A stretch of DNA of 64,000 nucleotides from Tuctoria greenei (lineage: Eukaryota; Streptophyta; Magnoliopsida; Poales; Poaceae), in NCBI GenBank assembly GCA_036927565.1, contig JAYESD010000002.1, forward strand, positions 77,809,735 through 77,873,734, read 5' to 3'. Under the pieces are notes generated by a model, which saw nothing but the letters and a program-made list of their open reading frames with translations, was not told the origin of the DNA and did no database searches. A program made the position numbers and the translations under genes. Below, one piece after another: positions 55,195 through 64,000 of the stretch; the stretch's first letter is position 1; every line of letters starts with the position of its first letter.

Positions 55195-57165
55195 TAGTGG
55201 GTAATGTTAAACTGACCAGCAGAACCCGCTAAGCCCACAAATAAATTATGTGGACAGAGCGGGTGGTAGTGGGCTGCCCGCGGCCCGTCCCACTTGCAGC
55301 CTGAGATTCAATCTGTAAGTGGTGCGGGCCTGTCTGCCAGCCCACTAGGCCCGCCCCACTAAAAACGTGCTAGTGGGCATAGCGGCAGCCCACATATTTA
55401 CTATTGGTATAAAGTGGGCTTCGTCGATCAGCCCGCCGGACAATACGACTACGCCGCTCAGGCCCACACAGCCCACATACGCCCGCAACGCCTGCTCGCT
55501 GAAGGAGTCGACACAAAACCCTAGCACCGCTGGCGTCTGGTCTGACTGTTCCCTGTTCGCCGGCGTCCATAAGCTGCCTCCTCCTCCACGGGAAAGAGCT
55601 GACACACCTCCTGAACCCCTATCGTCGAAGAAGTCCGGCACACAACGCCCCATATACGCTCGTGACGGCAGGAAGCCATATCCATCAGGTCATGTATTCT
55701 GTCCCCAGGGTCTTTCTGTTCAATTGGATTGTAACGAAGTGAAGCACTATCCTTAATTGAGATCTGCTAGTTGGGTTTCTTGGCATGAGTTTTTCAGGAG
55801 AGATTTCGTTTTGATTGGGCGCCATTGCAGAGAGATTTACGGCAGAGGACGAGAGAAGTTCCAGACATTCAGTAAGGGTAAGACGTGCACAATGTCTCGA
55901 GCCAGGACATGCAGCTTGTGAGCACCTCCACAATCCCCTCCTCTATTCTTATTTCTATTATTTTTTAGCTTGGTATTTTTTTGCAGCTGTTACTAGGTCG
56001 TGCATCATGCAGAGGTACCAATTAATCGAAGTGGTTCTCTTTATTGCTGTGTTGTTTTGTGTAATATTTTAGTGTCTTTTTGTATATTGATTGTCTTTCG
56101 TTTTGTATATTGTATAATGTAATGCAAGAGTGTGATTGATTCAGTTTGGTAGTAAGATCAGAAAATAACAGCCGTAAATTAATAAAGCCGTTGGAGATAT
56201 CTTTGTGCAACCTGTAAGTTGAACTGCCTTAAAGAATTCTACTACAAGAGCTTACTGAGATATGGTTCTTACTTCTAACGGCTGCAATACACGTGTTACA
56301 ATGCTCATAATTTCTTTGTTCACTAGTGTTATTTTCCCATATTTATTGACATATGAAACATTCTTATAACTGCAATATGCTTCTTGCAACTTAGAATCCT
56401 TGTGCAGGGGTAATATATCTGGATACTCAACACTCCACCTACTTGAATATTTCAAAGTTCTAGAAACATCAACACTAGAAAAGTACATGCTCAATTGTTG
56501 ATTAAGCTTGCACAATACTGAGATCTTAGAGTTTAGGTATAGGTAGCAACTGCTGTCCATGTGCTAATCTAATGTTTATTATATTATTTGGTGCAGGGTG
56601 ATAATTAGCTTGTAGCTTCTACTTGTGGATGAAGTGATAAGGGCAGTGAGGAAACCAAGTCCAATACTTTTGTTGCTCCTAGTTGTGTCACGGCTTCGTT
56701 ACTCGGCCTTTTATTGCACCTAACCAGAATATTTGACCTATTGCTCCTAGCTGTTACATGGCTCATGGTTTTTTTTTGTTTGGTTACTCTGTCTCAGAAT
56801 TAACCTGTCTAAAATATTTGGTTTGGTTGAAATATTTGAGCTATTCACCCAAAAAATGTAGTTATTCTGGAGCTCCAACAGCCATCAATATTTGTTTTTT
56901 TTGTTTGGTTACTGCCACTTTCTATATGCGCGTGATTATCCAGGTTCAGTTGTCAATTGACATCTTCCTGAAATGCAATTATTCGTTCAATATTTGTTTT
57001 TTTAGTCCAATGCCTAGCTATGAGATATTTTATTCAGAAGCCGTGGCACGCCGCCTGCGGCATCATAGCAGCAAAGTAGAATGAATAATCAACTGTATCG
57101 CCAAGCAGGAGTTCGTGGGCACCCGCCAGCCGTAAAATACATGCCCACTAAGCCCACCAACATTT
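55195..57165 (+). repeat. Array unit 2
   Basis: T-tract of 9 near 56769. No private substitution noticed. Confidence 0.93.
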
Positions 57166-59137
57166 TAGTGGGTAATGTTAAACTGACCAGCAGAACCCGC
57201 TAAGCCCACAAATAAATTATGTGGACAGAGCGGGTGGTAGTGGGCTGCCCGCGGCCCGTCCCACTTGCAGCCTGAGATTCAATCTGTAAGTGGTGCGGGC
57301 CTGTCTGCCAGCCCACTAGGCCCGCCCCACTAAAAACGTGCTAGTGGGCATAGCGGCAGCCCACATATTTACTATTGGTATAAAGTGGGCTTCGTCGATC
57401 AGCCCGCCGGACAATACGACTACGCCGCTCAGGCCCACACAGCCCACATACGCCCGCAACGCCTGCTCGCTGAAGGAGTCGACACAAAACCCTAGCACCG
57501 CTGGCGTCTGGTCTGACTGTTCCCTGTTCGCCGGCGTCCATAAGCTGCCTCCTCCTCCACGGGAAAGAGCTGACACACCTCCTGAACCCCTATCGTCGAA
57601 GAAGTCCGGCACACAACGCCCCATATACGCTCGTGACGGCAGGAAGCCATATCCATCAGGTCATGTATTCTGTCCCCAGGGTCTTTCTGTTCAATTGGAT
57701 TGTAACGAAGTGAAGCACTATCCTTAATTGAGATCTGCTAGTTGGGTTTCTTGGCATGAGTTTTTCAGGAGAGATTTCGTTTTGATTGGGCGCCATTGCA
57801 GAGAGATTTACGGCAGAGGACGAGAGAAGTTCCAGACATTCAGTAAGGGTAAGACGTGCACAATGTCTCGAGCCAGGACATGCAGCTTGTGAGCACCTCC
57901 ACAATCCCCTCCTCTATTCTTATTTCTATTATTTTTTAGCTTGGTATTTTTTTGCAGCTGTTACTAGGTCGTGCATCATGCAGAGGTACCAATTAATCGA
58001 AGTGGTTCTCTTTATTGCTGTGTTGTTTTGTGTAATATTTTAGTGTCTTTTTGTATATTGATTGTCTTTCGTTTTGTATATTGTATAATGTAATGCAAGA
58101 GTGTGATTGATTCAGTTTGGTAGTAAGATCAGAAAATAACAGCCGTAAATTAATAAAGCCGTTGGAGATATCTTTGTGCAACCTGTAAGTTGAACTGCCT
58201 TAAAGAATTCTACTACAAGAGCTTACTGAGATATGGTTCTTACTTCTAACGGCTGCAATACACGTGTTACAATGCTCATAATTTCTTTGTTCACTAGTGT
58301 TATTTTCCCATATTTATTGACATATGAAACATTCTTATAACTGCAATATGCTTCTTGCAACTTAGAATCCTTGTGCAGGGGTAATATATCTGGATACTCA
58401 ACACTCCACCTACTTGAATATTTCAAAGTTCTAGAAACATCAACACTAGAAAAGTACATGCTCAATTGTTGATTAAGCTTGCACAATACTGAGATCTTAG
58501 AGTTTAGGTATAGGTAGCAACTGCTGTCCATGTGCTAATCTAATGTTTATTATATTATTTGGTGCAGGGTGATAATTAGCTTGTAGCTTCTACTTGTGGA
58601 TGAAGTGATAAGGGCAGTGAGGAAACCAAGTCCAATACTTTTGTTGCTCCTAGTTGTGTCACGGCTTCGTTACTCGGCCTTTTATTGCACCTAACCAGAA
58701 TATTTGACCTATTGCTCCTAGCTGTTACATGGCTCATGGTTTTTTTTTTGTTTGGTTACTCTGTCTCAGAATTAACCTGTCTAAAATATTTGGTTTGGTT
58801 GAAATATTTGAGCTATTCACCCAAAAAATGTAGTTATTCTGGAGCTCCAACAGCCATCAATATTTGTTTTTTTTGTTTGGTTACTGCCACTTTCTATATG
58901 CGCGTGATTATCCAGGTTCAGTTGTCAATTGACATCTTCCTGAAATGCAATTATTCGTTCAATATTTGTTTTTTTAGTCCAATGCCTAGCTATGAGATAT
59001 TTTATTCAGAAGCCGTGGCACGCCGCCTGCGGCATCATAGCAGCAAAGTAGAATGAATAATCAACTGTATCGCCAAGCAGGAGTTCGTGGGCACCCGCCA
59101 GCCGTAAAATACATGCCCACTAAGCCCACCAACATTT
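57166..59137 (+). repeat. Array unit 3
   Basis: T-tract of 10 near 58740. No private substitution noticed. Confidence 0.93.
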
Positions 59138-61108
59138 TAGTGGGTAATGTTAAACTGACCAGCAGAACCCGCTAAGCCCACAAATAAATTATGTGGACAG
59201 AGCGGGTGGTAGTGGGCTGCCCGCGGCCCGTCCCACTTGCAGCTTGAGATTCAATCTGTAAGTGGTGCGGGCCTGTCTGCCAGCCCACTAGGCCCGCCCC
59301 ACTAAAAACGTGCTAGTGGGCATAGCGGCAGCCCACATATTTACTATTGGTATAAAGTGGGCTTCGTCGATCAGCCCGCCGGACAATACGACTACGCCGC
59401 TCAGGCCCACACAGCCCACATACGCCCGCAACGCCTGCTCGCTGAAGGAGTCGACACAAAACCCTAGCACCGCTGGCGTCTGGTCTGACTGTTCCCTGTT
59501 CGCCGGCGTCCATAAGCTGCCTCCTCCTCCACGGGAAAGAGCTGACACACCTCCTGAACCCCTATCGTCGAAGAAGTCCGGCACACAACGCCCCATATAC
59601 GCTCGTGACGGCAGGAAGCCATATCCATCAGGTCATGTATTCTGTCCCTAGGGTCTTTCTGTTCAATTGGATTGTAACGAAGTGAAGCACTATCCTTAAT
59701 TGAGATCTGCTAGTTGGGTTTCTTGGCATGAGTTTTTCAGGAGAGATTTCGTTTTGATTGGGCGCCATTGCAGAGAGATTTACGGCAGAGGACGAGAGAA
59801 GTTCCAGACATTCAGTAAGGGTAAGACGTGCACAATGTCTCGAGCCAGGACATGCAGCTTGTGAGCACCTCCACAATCCCCTCCTCTATTCTTATTTCTA
59901 TTATTTTTTAGCTTGGTATTTTTTTGCAGCTGTTACTAGGTCGTGCATCATGCAGAGGTACCAATTAATCGAAGTGGTTCTCTTTATTGCTGTGTTGTTT
60001 TGTGTAATATTTTAGTGTCTTTTTGTATATTGATTTTCTTTCGTTTTGTATATTGTATAATGTAATGCAAGAGTGTGATTGATTCAGTTTGGTAGTAAGA
60101 TCAGAAAATAACAGCCGTAAATTAATAAAGCCGTTGGAGATATCTTTGTGCAACCTGTAAGTTGAACTGCCTTAAAGAATTCTACTACAAGAGCTTACTG
60201 AGATATGGTTCTTACTTCTAACGGCTGCAATACACGTGTTACAATGCTCATAATTTCTTTGTTCACTAGTGTTATTTTCCCATATTTATTGACATATGAA
60301 ACATTCTTATAACTGCAATATGCTTCTTGCAACTTAGAATCCTTGTGCAGGGGTAATATATCTGGATACTCAACACTCCACCTACTTGAATATTTCAAAG
60401 TTCTAGAAACATCAACACTAGAAAAGTACATGCTCAATTGTTGATTAAGCTTGCACAATACTGAGATCTTAGAGTTTAGGTATAGGTAGCAACTGCTGTC
60501 CATGTGCTAATCTAATGTTTATTATATTATTTGGTGCAGGGTGATAATTAGCTTGTAGCTTCTACTTGTGGATGAAGTGATAAGGGCAGTGAGGAAACCA
60601 AGTCCAATACTTTTGTTGCTCCTAGTTGTGTCACGGCTTCGTTACTCGGCCTTTTATTGCACCTAACCAGAATATTTGACCTATTGCTCCTAGCTGTTAC
60701 ATGGCTCATGGTTTTTTTTTGTTTGGTTACTCTGTCTCAGAATTAACCTGTCTAAAATATTTGGTTTGGTTGAAATATTTGAGCTATTCACCCAAAAAAT
60801 GTAGTTATTCTGGAGCTCCAACAGCCATCAATATTTGTTTTTTTTGTTTGGTTACTGCCACTTTCTATATGCGCGTGATTATCCAGGTTCAGTTGTCAAT
60901 TGACATCTTCCTGAAATGCAATTATTCGTTCAATATTTGTTTTTTTAGTCCAATGCCTAGCTATGAGATATTTTATTCAGAAGCCGTGGCACGCCGCCTG
61001 CGGCATCATAGCAGCAAAGTAGAATGAATAATCAACTGTATCACCAAGCAGGAGTTCGTGGGCACCCGCCAGCCGTAAAATACATGCCCACTAAGCCCAC
61101 CAACATTT
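59138..61108 (+). repeat. Array unit 4
   Basis: Most diverged copy: CAGCTTGAG near 59241, CCCTAGGG near 59648, GATTTTCTTTCG near 60034 and ATCACCAAG near 61041, where the others have CAGCCTGAG, CCCCAGGG, GATTGTCTTTCG and ATCGCCAAG. T-tract 9. Confidence 0.93.
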
Positions 61109-63078
61109 TAGTGGGTAATGTTAAACTGACCAGCAGAACCCGCTAAGCCCACAAATAAATTATGTGGACAGAGCGGGTGGTAGTGGGCTGCCCGCGGCCC
61201 GTCCCACTTGCAGCCTGAGATTCAATCTGTAAGTGGTGCGGGCCTGTCTGCCAGCCCACTAGGCCCGCCCCACTAAAAACGTGCTAGTGGGCATAGCGGC
61301 AGCCCACATATTTACTATTGGTATAAAGTGGGCTTCGTCGATCAGCCCGCCGGACAATACGACTACGCCGCTCAGGCCCACACAGCCCACATACGCCCGC
61401 AACGCCTGCTCGCTGAAGGAGTCGACACAAAACCCTAGCACCGCTGGCGTCTGGTCTGACTGTTCCCTGTTCGCCGGCGTCCATAAGCTGCCTCCTCCTC
61501 CACGGGAAAGAGCTGACACACCTCCTGAACCCCTATCGTCGAAGAAGTCCGGCACACAACGCCCCATATACGCTCGTGACGGCAGGAAGCCATATCCATC
61601 AGGTCATGTATTCTGTCCCCAGGGTCTTTCTGTTCAATTGGATTGTAACGAAGTGAAGCACTATCCTTAATTGAGATCTGCTAGTTGGGTTTCTTGGCAT
61701 GAGTTTTTCAGGAGAGATTTCGTTTTGATTGGGCGCCATTGCAGAGAGATTTACGGCAGAGGACGAGAGAAGTTCCAGACATTCAGTAAGGGTAAGACGT
61801 GCACAATGTCTCGAGCCAGGACATGCAGCTTGTGAGCACCTCCACAATCCCCTCCTCTATTCTTATTTCTATTATTTTTTAGCTTGGTATTTTTTTGCAG
61901 CTGTTACTAGGTCGTGCATCATGCAGAGGTACCAATTAATCGAAGTGGTTCTCTTTATTGCTGTGTTGTTTTGTGTAATATTTTAGTATCTTTTTGTATA
62001 TTGATTGTCTTTCGTTTTGTATATTGTATAATGTAATGCAAGAGTGTGATTGATTCAGTTTGGTAGTAAGATCAGAAAATAACAGCCGTAAATTAATAAA
62101 GCCGTTGGAGATATCTTTGTGCAACCTGTAAGTTGAACTGCCTTAAAGAATTCTACTACAAGAGCTTACTGAGATATGGTTCTTACTTCTAACGGCTGCA
62201 ATACACGTGTTACAATGCTCATAATTTCTTTGTTCACTAGTGTTATTTTCCCATATTTATTGACATATGAAACATTCTTATAACTGCAATATGCTTCTTG
62301 CAACTTAGAATCCTTGTGCAGGGGTAATATATCTGGATACTCAACACTCCACCTACTTGAATATTTCAAAGTTCTAGAAACATCAACACTAGAAAAGTAC
62401 ATGCTCAATTGTTGATTAAGCTTGCACAATACTGAGATCTTAGAGTTTAGGTATAGGTAGCAACTGCTGTCCATGTGCTAATCTAATGTTTATTATATTA
62501 TTTGGTGCAGGGTGATAATTAGCTTGTAGCTTCTACTTGTGGATGAAGTGATAAGGGCAGTGAGGAAACCAAGTCCAATACTTTTGTTGCTCCTAGTTGT
62601 GTCACGGCTTCGTTACTCGGCCTTTTATTGCACCTAACCAGAATATTTGACCTATTGCTCCTAGCTGTTACATGGCTCATGGTTTTTTTTGTTTGGTTAC
62701 TCTGTCTCAGAATTAACCTGTCTAAAATATTTGGTTTGGTTGAAATATTTGAGCTATTCACCCAAAAAATGTAGTTATTCTGGAGCTCCAACAGCCATCA
62801 ATATTTGTTTTTTTTGTTTGGTTACTGCCACTTTCTATATGCGCGTGATTATCCAGGTTCAGTTGTCAATTGACATCTTCCTGAAATGCAATTATTCGTT
62901 CAATATTTGTTTTTTTAGTCCAATGCCTAGCTATGAGATATTTTATTCAGAAGCCGTGGCACGCCGCCTGCGGCATCATAGCAGCAAAGTAGAATGAATA
63001 ATCAACTGTATCGCCAAGCAGGAGTTCGTGGGCACCCGCCAGCCGTAAAATACATGCCCACTAAGCCCACCAACATTT
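61109..63078 (+). repeat. Array unit 5
   Basis: T-tract of 8 near 62683. Carries TAGTATC near 61985 where units 1-4 have TAGTGTC. Confidence 0.93.
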
Positions 63079-64000
63079 TAGTGGGTAATGTTAAACTGAC
63101 CAGCAGAACCCGCTAAGCCCACAAATAAATTATGTGGACAGAGCGGGTGGTAGTGGGCTGCCCGCGGCCCGTCCCACTTGCAGCCTGAGATTCAATCTGT
63201 AAGTGGTGCGGGCCTGTCTGCCAGCCCACTAGGCCCGCCCCACTAAAAACGTGCTAGTGGGCATAGCGGCAGCCCACATATTTACTATTGGTATAAAGTG
63301 GGCTTCGTCGATCAGCCCGCCGGACAATACGACTACGCCGCTCAGGCCCACACAGCCCACATACGCCCGCAACGCCTGCTCGCTGAAGGAGTCGACACAA
63401 AACCCTAGCACCGCTGGCGTCTGGTCTGACTGTTCCCTGTTCGCCGGCGTCCATAAGCTGCCTCCTCCTCCACGGGAAAGAGCTGACACACCTCCTGAAC
63501 CCCTATCGTCGAAGAAGTCCGGCACACAACGCCCCATATACGCTCGTGACGGCAGGAAGCCATATCCATCAGGTCATGTATTCTGTCCCCAGGGTCTTTC
63601 TGTTCAATTGGATTGTAACGAAGTGAAGCACTATCCTTAATTGAGATCTGCTAGTTGGGTTTCTTGGCATGAGTTTTTCAGGAGAGATTTCGTTTTGATT
63701 GGGCGCCATTGCAGAGAGATTTACGGCAGAGGACGAGAGAAGTTCCAGACATTCAGTAAGGGTAAGACGTGCACAATGTCTCGAGCCAGGACATGCAGCT
63801 TGTGAGCACCTCCACAATCCCCTCCTCTATTCTTATTTCTATTATTTTTTAGCTTGGTATTTTTTTGCAGCTGTTACTAGGTCGTGCATCATGCAGAGGT
63901 ACCAATTAATCGAAGTGGTTCTCTTTATTGCTGTGTTGTTTTGTGTAATATTTTAGTATCTTTTTGTATATTGATTGTCTTTCGTTTTGTATATTGTATA
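63079..64000 (+). repeat. Array unit 6, cut by the window end
   Basis: First 922 bases of the unit. Shares the TAGTATC variant (near 63956) with unit 5. Confidence 0.93.

Larger units (their letters stand above)
53223..64000 (+). repeat. Head-to-tail tandem array of a ~1971 bp unit, 5 full copies plus a partial sixth
   Basis: Unit starts (TAGTGGGTAATG) at 53223, 55195, 57166, 59138, 61109 and 63079, so unit lengths are 1972, 1971, 1972, 1971 and 1970. I noticed only a handful of substitutions among all copies. Each unit has a GC-rich first third rich in GCCCAC/GTGGGC motifs and an AT-rich remainder. The termini TAGTGGG and CCCACTA are inverted repeats, so the unit could be a hAT-like element amplified in tandem. 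The array runs off the window, so total copy number is unknown. No transposase or known satellite motif was seen. Confidence 0.95.

Overview
The window is plant nuclear DNA, almost certainly from a grass (Poaceae). The evidence is one spliced host gene with plant-type introns, GC-rich 5' exons, stacked LTR retrotransposons of plant lineages (Sirevirus-type copia, chromovirus-type gypsy), and hAT and Tourist-type elements. About 90% of it is transposable elements or their remains. Only one host gene is recognisable: the ribosome-biogenesis factor MAK16, on the + strand at 33966-42632 with 9 exons.

Positions 1-32891 are one nest of LTR elements. The outermost is A, a + strand Sirevirus-like copia element whose 5' LTR and most of gag lie before the window; its 3' LTR ends at 32891. 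Element B, a second Sirevirus-like copia on the - strand (1356-26187, TSD ACATC), sits inside A's integrase. B was itself hit twice. Element C, a gag-only element with 0.89 kb LTRs (1729-6257), sits in B's 3' LTR. Element D, a chromovirus-like Ty3/gypsy element with 2.8 kb LTRs (12478-21924, TSD GGATG), sits in B's integrase. A, B and D are all coding-defective: A by the insertion and a frameshift; B by deletion of most of RT/RNase H; D by an RT-to-integrase deletion, a nonsense codon, a frameshift and loss of the 5' LTR TATA box. Both Sireviruses carry an extra ORF after pol, intact in A (525 aa) and broken by five stops in B.

Positions 32892-43117 hold the MAK16 locus. Its promoter region has a telo-box and two site II motifs. 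Intron 2 holds a 725 bp non-autonomous hAT element. The 5.7 kb intron 4 holds a short retroposon, a decayed autonomous hAT element and a second non-autonomous hAT-like element.

Positions 43118-50260 are element E, a decayed - strand copia element with 226 bp LTRs and TSD GCAAG, inserted about 0.5 kb past the MAK16 stop. From 50266 to 53222 come a Tourist-type MITE (TSD TAA), a hAT-like element whose left end and flank are tandemly duplicated, a probable tRNA-derived SINE, and a short GC-rich orphan stretch.

Positions 53223-64000 are a head-to-tail tandem array of a unit of about 1971 bp: five full copies and part of a sixth, running off the window. The copies are nearly identical, and their length differences all fall in one T-tract. 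The unit ends look like short inverted repeats (TAGTGGG / CCCACTA), and each unit has a promoter-like 5' part. I found no convincing protein in it. This array is the most unusual thing in the window.
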